DNA of 64,000 nucleotides, taken from the NCBI RefSeq assembly GCF_001613445.1, contig NZ_BDCJ01000019.1, forward strand, positions 62,001-126,000, read 5' to 3'. Positions 45,208 to 54,127 of this stretch are shown here, piece by piece (the stretch's first letter is position 1; each line of letters starts with the position of its first letter). The DNA is from Nocardia grenadensis NBRC 108939. Its GTDB lineage: Bacteria > Actinomycetota > Actinomycetes > Mycobacteriales > Mycobacteriaceae. The notes under the pieces are model-generated. The model had not been told where the DNA came from. It searched no databases and was given only the letters and a program-made list of their open reading frames with translations. The translations under genes and the position numbers were made by a program.

Positions 45208-46260
45208 TCAACCTCGCGGATACGGCCAGGGGTTGAAGCGGCAGGTCTTGCCGTCCATCGGCACGACCCCGTACGGATCCAGGGCGGCGATCTCGTTGTT
45301 GGCGGTGCCGAAGGTCTGCTGCATCATCACCGGGGCCAGACCGCCCTCGCTCTCGCAGGGCTGATGCTCGTGGTAGCCGATAGCGTGCCCGACCTCGTGG
45401 TTGACCAGATACTGCCGATAGGAGCCGATATCGCCGTCGAACGCCGGAGCCCCGCGCACCCAGCGCGCCTCCGACAGCACCACCCGGCCCTGATCGGAGT
45501 TGTAGCACGAGGAATCGATCGGGATATCGAAACCGCAGGCCTCACGGGTGGTCGCGCGGGCGGTGAGCGAGATCCGGAAATCCGGCTCCCCGCGATCGAT
45601 ACGCTGGAATGCGAATTTGCGGTCGTGCACCCAGCTCTTCGGATTACCGAGCGTGGATTCGACCAGCCGGGCCACCGATTCGTCGCCACCGAAATTCCGG
45701 GTATCGATGCCATTCTCGACCTCGACCGTGTAGGTGAAGGTGTACTGCTCGCCCGCGCCGACCCGGGCCGAGGTGCCCGGCACGATCCGCCAGGTCCCCT
45801 TACCGGTCTCGGTGAACTTCCCGCCCGCGGGCAGCGCCCCGATCGGCAGATCCTCCGGGAAGGTCCCGTCGCCCGGCGGTGCGCCGATGACCCCCGCGCT
45901 GGCCGGCGGCGGTCCGAGCGCCCCGAAACCGGGATCGATCGGGTCCGCCGGGCCCTCACGACCCGTACGTACCGCGTCGACCACGACGAACACCGTCAGC
46001 ACCAGCAGGACCGGCAACGCGTACACCCGCCACCCGTACCTGGATACGACGAAACGCAGCCGGCGGCGGCGCGACCCGGCCGCGAGCCGGGCGGCGGGCG
46101 GCGGATCACCCTCCGGGTCCCGGCGCGCGCGCAGCGGTTCCCGGGATCCGTCGCCGTGCGGTAACGCCGGCGTAGCCCGGGCGGCGACCGCGAGCTCTGA
46201 ATCCGGGGGGCGGTGCGCGCTGCGCCCGCCACCGGAGGGGTTTTCCGGTCGGTCGGTCAC
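45208..46260 (-). CDS. DUF3152 membrane-anchored metallopeptidase-like protein
   Basis: The protein has 350 residues. A disordered N-terminal tail (1 to about 75) precedes one transmembrane helix (VYALPVLLVLTVFVVVDAV), so most of it is outside the membrane. The DUF3152 domain carries the zincin motif NHEVGHAIGYHEH (about residue 285), with the HExGHxxGxxxH spacing of metzincins. Four cysteines (CGF, SCYN, CES, CRF) could form disulfides. It looks catalytically intact; the substrate is unknown. It corresponds to Rv3207c in position. Confidence 0.87.
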   Translation of the reverse strand: MTDRPENPSGGGRSAHRPPDSELAVAARATPALPHGDGSREPLRARRDPEGDPPPAARLAAGSRRRRLRFVVSRYGWRVYALPVLLVLTVFVVVDAVRTGREGPADPIDPGFGALGPPPASAGVIGAPPGDGTFPEDLPIGALPAGGKFTETGKGTWRIVPGTSARVGAGEQYTFTYTVEVENGIDTRNFGGDESVARLVESTLGNPKSWVHDRKFAFQRIDRGEPDFRISLTARATTREACGFDIPIDSSCYNSDQGRVVLSEARWVRGAPAFDGDIGSYRQYLVNHEVGHAIGYHEHQPCESEGGLAPVMMQQTFGTANNEIAALDPYGVVPMDGKTCRFNPWPYPRG

Positions 46261-46487
46261 GGCTCCACACTCTCACAACCCGCCGTAACGGCCACAATGG
46301 AAGTACCCCGGCGGCCATGCCCCCGGTACCGCGCGAGCCACTTTCCGGCATTCCCGAAGGGCACCACACGGATCGGGGCCGGTCCGGGTTCACCAACCCG
46401 GGTCGGCAACAGCAGCGTAAGCGAGTATGGTGCTCGAAAGACCCGGTACACACCCCTTTGCCGGGGAATCGACTGGGAGATCCGAAT

Positions 46488-47144
46488 ATGACCGACCTCG
46501 TGGACCGGATGACGTCCCGCTCGTCGTCCGGCACCGCCCCCAAACGTGGCACCCGGCTTCCCCGTGACGAGCGGCGCCAGCAACTACTCGCGGCCGCCAG
46601 CGAGATCTTCGTCCTACGCGGTTATCACGCCGCCGGTATGGACGAGATCTCCCAGTGCGCCGGCGTCAGCAAGCCGGTGCTCTACCAGCACTTCACCAGC
46701 AAGCTGGAGCTGTACCTGGCCGTCCTGCAGAACTATGTCGACATGCTGGTGTCCAGTGTGCGCCAGGCGCTGCGCTCCACCACCGACAACAAGCAGCGTG
46801 TACGCGCGGCGGTCGCGGCCTACTACGACTTCGTGGACAACGAGATGCAGGGCTTCCGCCTGGTCTTCGAATCCGATCTCACCAACGAACCCCAGGTCCA
46901 GCGCCGCGTCGAACAAGCCACCGAAGCCTGCGTGGACGCGGTCTACGACCTCGTCGCCCACGATTCCGGCCTCGACCCCTACCGGGCCCGCATCCTCGCG
47001 GTCGGCCTGGTCGGCGCGAGCCAGTTCACCGCCCGGTACTGGCTGGAAGCCGACCGCCCCATCCCCAAGGACGAAGCCGTGGACACCACCGTGGCACTGG
47101 CCTGGGGCGGCCTCAAACACGTCCCCCTGCACCCGATCGGCTGA
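46488..47144 (+). CDS. TetR family transcriptional regulator
   Basis: The protein has 218 residues from ATG 46488 with GGGAGA 7 nt upstream. The N-terminal helix-turn-helix (about 28-75) reads RRQQLLAAASEIFVLRGYHA and then MDEISQCAGVSKPVLYQHF. The remainder is an all-helical ligand/dimer domain. It matches the Rv3208 position, next to DUF3107, and ends at a strong shared terminator. The ligand and targets are unknown. Confidence 0.93.
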   Translation: MTDLVDRMTSRSSSGTAPKRGTRLPRDERRQQLLAAASEIFVLRGYHAAGMDEISQCAGVSKPVLYQHFTSKLELYLAVLQNYVDMLVSSVRQALRSTTDNKQRVRAAVAAYYDFVDNEMQGFRLVFESDLTNEPQVQRRVEQATEACVDAVYDLVAHDSGLDPYRARILAVGLVGASQFTARYWLEADRPIPKDEAVDTTVALAWGGLKHVPLHPIG

Positions 47145-47171
47145 CCCACGCCGACCGGACCGGAACACGAC

Positions 47172-47200
47172 GAAGCCCCTGCCGAACCGGCAGGGGCTTC
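47172..47200. terminator. bidirectional terminator between tetR and DUF3107 genes
   Basis: A perfect 13-bp stem (47172-47184 with 47188-47200) with a 3-nt loop lies between two convergent genes. TTC/GAA ends give short T-runs on both strands. Confidence 0.8.
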
Positions 47201-47220
47201 CGTTCGTCCGGGCCCGGTAC

Positions 47221-47448
47221 TCAGACCGCGGCGAAACCCACCCGGCCGCCGGTCACGGCCCCGATCTCTACATAGGCGACCTTGCCGGCCTGGATCAGAT
47301 ACTTGCGGCCCTTCTCGTCGGCCAACGCCAGGACCCCGCCGGTAGCGGCCAGCGCCTCGGAAACCAGAGCCTCGACCTCGTCCGGGCTCTGCGCGCTGGC
47401 GATGACGAGTTCCCGCGGGCTATCCGAAATACCGATCTTGACCTCCAC
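47221..47448 (-). CDS. DUF3107 family small protein (TB9.4 type)
   Basis: The protein has 75 residues. GTG 47448 (VEVKIGISDSPRELVIAS) is preferred: GGAGG lies 6 nt upstream, whereas the TTG at 47454 would abut it. The sequence is conserved in actinobacteria as DUF3107 and has no known activity. It is cytoplasmic, acidic and has no cysteine. It is convergent with the TetR gene. Confidence 0.87.
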   Translation of the reverse strand: MEVKIGISDSPRELVIASAQSPDEVEALVSEALAATGGVLALADEKGRKYLIQAGKVAYVEIGAVTGGRVGFAAV

Positions 47449-47609
47449 GGCCAACCTCCGAACCTAGAGTCCTGTGCTGTCCCAGTAAGGCTAGTTGAGC
47501 CGCCGGAGCCCGGACACCCGACGGGGTGCGCTGTCAGCGAACAGTGCCCATCTGCGGCGCCTCCGGCGCCGCGGGTCGGGGCCCTGTAACCCCGATTCTT
47601 CACTCCGCC

Positions 47610-47739
47610 GCTCAGTCGCTACGCTCCTTCGCTCTGTCGCTCCAGAATCGGGGGCGGGCCCCGACCACTGAGGTAGACCATCCGGAACAGACAGGAGGTG
47701 CATGCTGTCGCGCGCCTCGACCAGCATGGGGAGGCTCAC
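47610..47739. repeat. 130-bp direct repeat, copy 1
   Basis: It shares 98 identical bases with 47791-47888, then 32 bases with 7 mismatches. The copy ends with AGGAGGTGC-ATG (ATG at 47702), which opens a 15-codon ORF. The offset between copies is 181 bp. Confidence 0.9.
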
Positions 47740-47790
47740 TTCACTGTAAGTGCTCAACGGTCACCGATCTATGGACGGACGACCGCACAC

Positions 47791-47920
47791 GCTCAGTCGC
47801 TACGCTCCTTCGCTCTGTCGCTCCAGAATCGGGGGCGGGCCCCGACCACTGAGGTAGACCATCCGGAACAGACAGGAGGTGCATGCTGCCGTGCGCCTGG
47901 ACCGGCTCGCGGAGGCTCAC
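47791..47920. repeat. 130-bp direct repeat, copy 2
   Basis: Second copy of the element at 47610. Here the AGGAGGTGC-ATG (ATG at 47883) opens a longer frame that runs antisense through the ferritin-like gene and is probably not coding. Together with copy 1 it fills the 490-bp gap between the DUF3107 and ferritin-like genes. Confidence 0.9.
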
Positions 47921-47939
47921 ATCCGGCCGCGTCGAAACG

Positions 47940-48641
47940 TCAGAGACCGAGTACCGCCATTCGTTCGGCGTGGGCGCTCTGCATATGTTCGAACAGGGTG
48001 GCGATCCCGTTGAGATCCCCGGTGGCCGCCAGCACGAGTTCGGTGAGCTCGTCGCGCTGCGCCATCACGTACTGGGCCTGGGTGATCGCTTCGCCGAGCA
48101 ACCGGCGGCCCCACAGGGTGAGCCGATCACGTTCGGATCTACTGGCCGCGACCGCCCGCCGGACTTCTTCCACGACGAATTCCGAGTGGCCGGTATCGGC
48201 GAGCACATCGCGCACCACGGCCGCTACATCCGGGCTCAGCGCACCGGCGATCTCGCGGTAGAAATCGGCGGCGATACCGTCACCGACATGGAATTTGACC
48301 ATCGACTCCAGCCAGGTGGAGGGGTCGGTTGAGCGATGGTAGTCGTCGAGCGCGCGGGTGAACGGGGCCATGGCCGCGTACACATCGGCGCCGCGCGCGG
48401 TCAGGGCCACGTCGAGCCGTTCGAAATGCGCGAGTTCGGCCGCCGCCATCCGGGCCACCGCGACCTTGCCGCGCAGTGTGGGTGACAGCGTGGCTTCCTC
48501 GCTCAACCGGTAGAACGCGGATATCTCGCCGTAGGCGAGTACCGCGAACAGGTCGGTCACGCCGGCATGATCGGCGGGGATCGGCGAAGTGGACGAATCG
48601 CTCGGTGTAACAACCGGCCCGGCGGGTGACTGTGCTCCCAT
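47940..48641 (-). CDS. ferritin-like fold protein (MiaE-like, Rv3210c type)
   Basis: The protein has 233 residues from ATG 48641, with GGAG 5 nt upstream. After a Ser/Pro/Thr-rich start the helical domain has evenly placed acidic and His residues: LAYGEISAFYRLSEE, AAAELAHFERLD and DTGHSEFVVEEV. These resemble the di-iron ligands of MiaE-like tRNA hydroxylases. The iron cofactor and substrate are inferred from the fold only. It is transcribed the same way as, and 41 bp after, the hydrolase gene. Confidence 0.8.
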   Translation of the reverse strand: MGAQSPAGPVVTPSDSSTSPIPADHAGVTDLFAVLAYGEISAFYRLSEEATLSPTLRGKVAVARMAAAELAHFERLDVALTARGADVYAAMAPFTRALDDYHRSTDPSTWLESMVKFHVGDGIAADFYREIAGALSPDVAAVVRDVLADTGHSEFVVEEVRRAVAASRSERDRLTLWGRRLLGEAITQAQYVMAQRDELTELVLAATGDLNGIATLFEHMQSAHAERMAVLGL

Positions 48642-48682
48642 GGAACTCCAGCGTAGTACGCCACCGTTACACGACGCCGCGC

Positions 48683-49822
48683 TCACACCGGTGTGGTGAG
48701 GAACTTGTCGATATAGGTCCAGGTCGTCGCGCGGGCGGTGGCGCCGGCGAGGATGCCCAGGTGCCCGCCGGGTGCGGTTTCGTAGTGGACGGCCTTCGCT
48801 CCGGTGAGCGTGCGCACGCCGTGCTCGACCGCACGGGCCGGGGTGATGACATCGGCGGGCCCGCCGACCAGCAGTACCGGGGCGGTGATATCGGCCAGCC
48901 GAATCGATCCCCGCCCGAAATCGACCACGCCGCGGCCGATTTCGTCGCGCAACACCAGCCGATTCCACAGCTGCTGGTACATGCGGCCCGGATAGCCGGG
49001 CATATCGGCCATGAAGCGGTCGATGGCCTCCATCCGGGCGAGGGATTCGGTGCGGGCGAGATTGTTGGCCACGAACCAGGGCCGTTTGACCTCCCGGTCC
49101 CAGGCGGTGATGCGGTAGGCGAGCCGGGTCAGGGGCGCCGGGACACCGCCCACCGCGCGCAGCGCAGCACCCACGGCGTCCCCGGTGCCGGTGAGCCGCG
49201 CGGCCGCGGCGAGCTGCGGCGTCATCGGCATCGCGCGGTAGTTCAGCGGTGCCCCGACCGCGGTGATCGACCGCACCGGCAGGTCACTGCCCGCGGCCGC
49301 GGTCAGCAGCGCCATGGTGCCGCCCAGCGACCAACCGACCAGGTCCACCTCCGGTTCGCCGCCGGCGGCGGCCCGATCGGCGGCGGTGCGGCGGATCGCC
49401 TCGGGCAGGATGTCGTAGACCCAGTCGTCGAAGCCCATCCGGCGGTCGGCGTAGGTGATCTCGCCGTAGTCGATCACATACGGCGCGCGACCGGTCGCCA
49501 GCAGGAACTCCGCCAGGCTCTGGCCGGGGCGTAGATCGAAGCAGCTCGCGGGCGCGGCGAGCGGCGGCACCAGCAGTACCGCGGCCGCCGACGGTGCGGC
49601 GGTACCGGCGAGCAGGGCGGGTTCGAAGCGCCGGAGCAGGCGATGCGGTTCGTCCCACAGCACCGACGCGGGAGTCGGACGACGCCCTTCCACGCCGTCA
49701 CCGAACGTCAGCGCCCAGGCGTTGCGTGCGGCCCGCTCGACGGTCCGGGACAGCTCGCCGTCCGGGTCCACCGCCCGGACGGCGCGATCGGCCAGGGCGA
49801 TACCTCGGTCTGCGATGCTCAC
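48683..49822 (-). CDS. alpha/beta hydrolase, PHA synthase/depolymerase-like
   Basis: The protein has 379 residues. The hydrolase core has VLLVPPLAAPASCFDLRPGQ, YVIDYGEI, VDLVGWSLGGTMALLTAAAG with nucleophile Ser near residue 170, PVLLVGGPADVITP and late APGGHLGIL with the His. PhaC-like proteins use Cys at the nucleophile position; Ser here points to a hydrolase or acyltransferase rather than a true PHA synthase. The product acted on is unknown. Confidence 0.82.
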   Translation of the reverse strand: MSIADRGIALADRAVRAVDPDGELSRTVERAARNAWALTFGDGVEGRRPTPASVLWDEPHRLLRRFEPALLAGTAAPSAAAVLLVPPLAAPASCFDLRPGQSLAEFLLATGRAPYVIDYGEITYADRRMGFDDWVYDILPEAIRRTAADRAAAGGEPEVDLVGWSLGGTMALLTAAAGSDLPVRSITAVGAPLNYRAMPMTPQLAAAARLTGTGDAVGAALRAVGGVPAPLTRLAYRITAWDREVKRPWFVANNLARTESLARMEAIDRFMADMPGYPGRMYQQLWNRLVLRDEIGRGVVDFGRGSIRLADITAPVLLVGGPADVITPARAVEHGVRTLTGAKAVHYETAPGGHLGILAGATARATTWTYIDKFLTTPV

Positions 49823-50367
49823 GGCACGAATCTCTCATAGATGTATACGGCGGTACCAGTTATACCGGTAACCGTCCGGTCGAGTGTGTGCCGAATCACT
49901 TCCTACCTGCGCGGATTTCCGGTCGCACGTGAACACCTGCCGCAACGGGCGAAACGCTGTGCCGCGCAGGGCAGCTCACCGGAAGAGCCCACCGAAACGA
50001 ACAACGTCCAGCGGATTTGCGCGAGCGCCTTTCGGAGCGCGGAACAATAGCACGCTACAATCGCGACGGACAACGGAAGAATTCAGCCGATCCATGAGAA
50101 CCGGCAGCGCCGAAAGTCGCGCACCCCGGGTGCGCCGTGCGGTGGTCGAAGAATTCTCCGGGGTCCACGGAAAATGTGCGCGCACCAGATCCGCATCACC
50201 GATGCGCTGCGCCGATGTCCGAGCTTCGCTGCCCTCATCCGGGCACCTGCCGACATCCGGCGGCGGCCCGGGTGAGTATCGCAGGGCGGATCCGTGGTCG
50301 TCGCGGACCAGCCGGTCCGCCCCACGCCTCGTGCGCGTGTAGCGCGATAACGAGGGAAGGCACGAAC
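49823..50367. other. gene-free region upstream of rhlE
   Basis: I see no convincing gene in about 545 bp. Base composition is lower in GC from 49840 to 50110 than around. A TACAAT hexamer near 50055 could be a -10 element for the helicase gene, giving a leader of about 300 nt. DEAD-box helicase genes often have long regulated leaders, but no structure is identified here. Confidence 0.4.
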
Positions 50368-52110
50368 CTGAGCAAGATCACAGTTGAACCGGAACCCGGT
50401 CTGGCGGAGACGCTGTTGACAGCCGAGTTGGACTCCGCCCACACCGCACCGACATTCACCGAATTGGGAGTACGCGACGAAATCGTGCGCGCGCTCGGTG
50501 AGATCGGTATCGAACGCACTTTCGCAATCCAGGAACTCACCCTGCCCCTGGCCCTGACCGGCGAGGATCTCATCGGTCAGGCCCGTACCGGAATGGGTAA
50601 AACCTTCGGTTTCGGAGTTCCTTTGCTGCACCGGATCAGCACCGCCGAATCCGGAACCACGCCGCTGGACGGGACCCCGCGCGCCCTGGTCATCGTTCCT
50701 ACGCGCGAACTGTGCATCCAGGTGACCCAGGATCTGGAGAACGCGGCGAAGTACCTCACCAACCAGAAGGGTCCGCTGCGGGTCACCTCGATCTACGGCG
50801 GCCGCCCCTACGAAGCGCAGATCGCGGCGTTGCGCGCGGGCGTCGATGTCGTGGTCGGTACGCCGGGCCGGCTGCTCGACCTGGCCGATCAGCAGCATCT
50901 GATCCTCGGCAAAGTGGGCGTCCTGGTATTGGACGAGGCCGATGAAATGCTCGATCTGGGCTTCCTGCCCGATATCGAGCGCATTCTCGGGATGGTGCCG
51001 GACAAGCGGCAGACCATGCTGTTCTCGGCGACCATGCCCGGCCCGATCATCACCCTGGCCCGCACTTTCCTCACCCGGCCGACCCATATCCGCGCCGAGG
51101 AACCCCACGATTCGGCGGTTCACGATCGCACCGCGCAATTCGTGTACCGGGCACACGCGCTGGACAAGAGTGAACTGGTCGCACGGGTGCTCCAGGCCGA
51201 GAGCCGGGGCGCCACCATGATCTTCACCCGCACCAAACGCACCGCGCAGAAGGTCGCCGACGAATTGGCCGAGCGCGGTTTCGCGGTCGGCGCGGTACAC
51301 GGCGATCTCGGGCAGATCGCGCGCGAGAAGGCCCTGACCAAATTCCGGAAGGGCACCATCGACGTCCTGGTCGCCACCGATGTCGCGGCACGCGGTATCG
51401 ATATCGACGACGTGACCCATGTCGTGAACTATCAGTGCCCGGAGGACGAGAAGACCTATGTGCACCGGATCGGCCGCACCGGCCGGGCCGGACGCACCGG
51501 CGTCGCGGTCACGCTGATCGACTGGGACGAACTGACCCGCTGGGCGTCCATCGACGCCGCGCTCGGGCTGGGCATTCCCGACCCCGTGGAAACCTATTCA
51601 CGCTCCCCGCACCTGTTCGCCGACCTGGGCATCCCCGAGGGTGCCGCCGGCACCGTCGGCGCGCGCAAACCCCAGCGCGACCCCGATGCCGTGGTGGTGG
51701 AGCGGCCCGAGCGGGCACCGCGCAAGCGCAACCGCCGACGCACCCGCGGCGGCCAACCGGTCGAGGCGGCGGACGCGACCACCACCGAAACCGACGCGCC
51801 GGCCGGCACCGGTCCGGATGCCGAGGCGCAACCGGCCGAGGCACCCGCACGGCGGCGACGCCGGCGGCGGCGCTCGGCCGATACCGAGTCCGGTGGAACC
51901 GAGCACCCCGGTTCGGGCGCCACCGACGCACCGGCGGCCGAGTCCGGTACACCGGCGGCCGAGGCCGGGGACAACGGGGCGGAGAAGCCCGCCCGCCGTC
52001 GGCGGCGCCGCAAGCCGGCCGACGCCGAGAAGGGCAGTGCGGGTGCTCCGCGTGCCGAGAGCGCCGCCGGCCCGGCGCCGGTGACCGAGAACGCGGCGGC
52101 CCAGGCCTGA
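50368..52110 (+). CDS. rhlE: DEAD-box RNA helicase RhlE-like
   Basis: The protein has about 580 residues. No ATG, GTG or TTG fits the conserved N-terminus. CTG 50368 (LSKITVEPEPGL), 7 nt after GAGGGAAGG, is the most likely start. Motifs: Q-motif FTELGVRDEIVRALGEIGI, Walker A ARTGMGKT, PTRELCIQ, GTPGRLLDL, DEAD, SAT and HRIGRTGRAGRTG. The C-terminal tail (about 430-580) has basic clusters (KRNRRRTRGG, RRRRRRRS, RRRRRK) alternating with acidic/Ala-rich linkers, typical of RNA-binding tails in actinobacterial homologues. It remodels RNA or ribosomes in the cytoplasm. Confidence 0.92.
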   Translation: MSKITVEPEPGLAETLLTAELDSAHTAPTFTELGVRDEIVRALGEIGIERTFAIQELTLPLALTGEDLIGQARTGMGKTFGFGVPLLHRISTAESGTTPLDGTPRALVIVPTRELCIQVTQDLENAAKYLTNQKGPLRVTSIYGGRPYEAQIAALRAGVDVVVGTPGRLLDLADQQHLILGKVGVLVLDEADEMLDLGFLPDIERILGMVPDKRQTMLFSATMPGPIITLARTFLTRPTHIRAEEPHDSAVHDRTAQFVYRAHALDKSELVARVLQAESRGATMIFTRTKRTAQKVADELAERGFAVGAVHGDLGQIAREKALTKFRKGTIDVLVATDVAARGIDIDDVTHVVNYQCPEDEKTYVHRIGRTGRAGRTGVAVTLIDWDELTRWASIDAALGLGIPDPVETYSRSPHLFADLGIPEGAAGTVGARKPQRDPDAVVVERPERAPRKRNRRRTRGGQPVEAADATTTETDAPAGTGPDAEAQPAEAPARRRRRRRRSADTESGGTEHPGSGATDAPAAESGTPAAEAGDNGAEKPARRRRRRKPADAEKGSAGAPRAESAAGPAPVTENAAAQA

Positions 52111-52206
52111 CCCACGCAGCACGAGCGTCGGTGGTGATCGATACCGCCGGCGCTCGTGGTGTCTCCGGACCCGGGAGACCGGCGCGGGGCTCACGAGCAC
52201 CGTCGG

Positions 52207-53526
52207 ATGCGGTACCTGCCATCCGTTACGCTCGCCTACGTGCTCGCACCCGAGCGGCGAACGCGCGCCGACGTCATCACCGCAGCCGCGATCGCCGTGT
52301 TCGTGGTGGTCGTGGTGATCGTGGCGTGGGCGACCAGCGGGGTGGCGAACACCGAGTCGATCGTCGCCGACGAACCGGCCCGGCCGCCGCAACCCGCCGC
52401 GAAGTTGCCCGCGAAGCTCCAGGAGATGTGGCGCGCGCCCGATACGGCGACCGGCCGGGCGCTCACCGCCGAGGGCGTCGCGGTCACCGGGGCGGACGGC
52501 AGTGTGGTCGGACACGATCCGCGGACCGGCGAACAGGTCTGGCGTTACACCCGTGAGCTGCCGCTGTGCGGAGTGGAATCCCAGTTCGGCATGGTGGTCG
52601 CGGTCTACCGCACCGGCCGCGGCTGTAGCGAGACGACCATGGTCTCCGGCGCCGACGGGCAACGCCGGACCGCCCGCAGCAGCTATATGGACGGGCAGGT
52701 GCGACTGTCGGTCGACGGCACCTATGTCCTCGCCCAGGGTCCCGATCGGCTGGAGGTCTGGCGGTCGGATCTGGTGCGCACCCTCGAATACGGCTACGTG
52801 GACGCCAAGGAGAACTGGAAGACCCAGCCGCGGAAGGGGTGTGCGCTGCTGTCGGCCGCCTCCAGCCCGTCCCGGCTGGCGGTCGTGGAACGCTGCCCGG
52901 GTGAGCCGGCGAACCGGATCACCGTACTGGCACCGGCCCCCAAGGACGACAATGTGCCCGAGGAGTACGGGTCACGACTGCTGGAGGGCGCGGGCGCCGC
53001 ATCCGCCGACGCGCGCGTGATCGCGGTGTCGGACAACCGGATCGCGGTCTACCAGCCCGGCACCGACGGACCCGGATCCGAGGCGCCGCGACTGACGATC
53101 CTCGACGCCAAGGGCAATCCCGTCGTGGTGCAGGAGCTCTCGGCCCCACTCGACCCGGCCGCCGCCACGGTACGCACCAACTCGGCGTTCCTGGTGTTCA
53201 CCGGTAACAGTGTCATCGCCCTGAATTCCGCTACCTTCGAGCCGATGTGGACCGCGGCCGACGCGCTCGGTACCCCGGTCCCGATGGCCGGGAAACTGTT
53301 GCTACCGGTGCCCGGTGCGATCGCCGCGCTCGATCCGGCGACCGGCGCCCGGACGAACCGCATCCCGGTGGCACGCCCCGATTACGGCGGTGGCCCGATC
53401 TCGCTCGGCGCACTCGGTACCACAGTGCTCGAGCACCGGGACGGTCAACTCGTGGCCCTCGCCGACCCCGCCACCGTCGACACGCCGCGCAGCGATACCG
53501 AGCGGCCGGCAAAACCGTTGCGGTGA
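52207..53526 (+). CDS. membrane-anchored PQQ-like beta-propeller protein (Rv3212 type)
   Basis: The protein has 439 residues from ATG 52207; GTG 52240 (VLAPERRTRADV) is an alternative. A single transmembrane helix (AAAIAVFVVVVVIVAWATSGV) anchors an extracytoplasmic domain. The domain shows PQQ-like blades: VVGHDPRTGEQVWRYTREL, VIALNSATFEPMWTAADALG and AIAALDPATGARTNRIPV. No catalytic residues are evident; a scaffold or binding role is likely. It follows rhlE, as Rv3212 follows Rv3211. Confidence 0.83.
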   Translation: MRYLPSVTLAYVLAPERRTRADVITAAAIAVFVVVVVIVAWATSGVANTESIVADEPARPPQPAAKLPAKLQEMWRAPDTATGRALTAEGVAVTGADGSVVGHDPRTGEQVWRYTRELPLCGVESQFGMVVAVYRTGRGCSETTMVSGADGQRRTARSSYMDGQVRLSVDGTYVLAQGPDRLEVWRSDLVRTLEYGYVDAKENWKTQPRKGCALLSAASSPSRLAVVERCPGEPANRITVLAPAPKDDNVPEEYGSRLLEGAGAASADARVIAVSDNRIAVYQPGTDGPGSEAPRLTILDAKGNPVVVQELSAPLDPAAATVRTNSAFLVFTGNSVIALNSATFEPMWTAADALGTPVPMAGKLLLPVPGAIAALDPATGARTNRIPVARPDYGGGPISLGALGTTVLEHRDGQLVALADPATVDTPRSDTERPAKPLR

Positions 53527-53564
53527 ACCGTTTTCTGTCGGTGCCCTCCGGCAGACTGCGCGCC

Positions 53565-54065
53565 ATGACCGAAGCAGCGCGATCTCTCGACACGGCTCCC
53601 GTGGCCGGCCGGCTCCGTTACGACGATCCCGACGCCCCGTGGAACCAGTTCGCCGAGCAGGGCCCGGCCGACTGGAACAGCGAGGTGATCCGGGAGTTCC
53701 GCGCCAACGGCGGACGGGTCGGCGGCGCCTACGCGGAGGCCGAACTGCTGCTGCTCACCACCACCGGTACGCGGACCGGTAAGCGACATGTGGTCCCGCT
53801 GGGCGCACTGTACCGCGGCGAAACCCTATACGTCAGTTCGTTCGTCGAGGGTGGTTACCCCGCCTGGTATCACAATGTGCGCGCGGATCCGGCGGTGATC
53901 GTGGAACTGGGTGATCACGTGTACCACGGCACCGCCCGGGTGCTCACCGGCGCCGAATACGACGAGTTCGCGGCCTGGGTATCGGCGAACAATCCGCTGC
54001 TCGCCGACTTCCAGGCCACCACCGACCATCCGGTGCCGCTGGTGGTACTCACCCTGGCCACCTGA
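53565..54065 (+). CDS. nitroreductase/deazaflavin-dependent oxidoreductase, DDN family
   Basis: The protein has 166 residues from ATG 53565; GTG 53541 in frame is an alternative. Motifs WNQFAEQGPADWNSEVIREF, LLLTTTGTRTGKRHVVPLGA, LYVSSFVEGGYPAWYHNVRA and DPAVIVELGD follow the DDN pattern and suggest F420 binding. It belongs to the same family as the gene at 979-1419 but is only distantly similar. The substrate is unknown. It may be cotranscribed with the upstream propeller gene (38-bp gap). Confidence 0.88.
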   Translation: MTEAARSLDTAPVAGRLRYDDPDAPWNQFAEQGPADWNSEVIREFRANGGRVGGAYAEAELLLLTTTGTRTGKRHVVPLGALYRGETLYVSSFVEGGYPAWYHNVRADPAVIVELGDHVYHGTARVLTGAEYDEFAAWVSANNPLLADFQATTDHPVPLVVLTLAT

Positions 54066-54127
54066 CGCCGGGCACCGCCGGGTCCCGAATGGCTGCGGCG
54101 GCCCGGCGGCCGGGCATGATGGACCGT

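Noticed and set aside
47172..47200. tRNA or small RNA gene
   Set aside because: The sequence is a simple perfect hairpin between convergent genes, best read as a terminator.
47883..48332. 149-codon plus-strand frame after the second direct repeat
   Set aside because: It has a good ribosome site but runs antisense through the ferritin-like gene, and its composition is that of a shadow frame.
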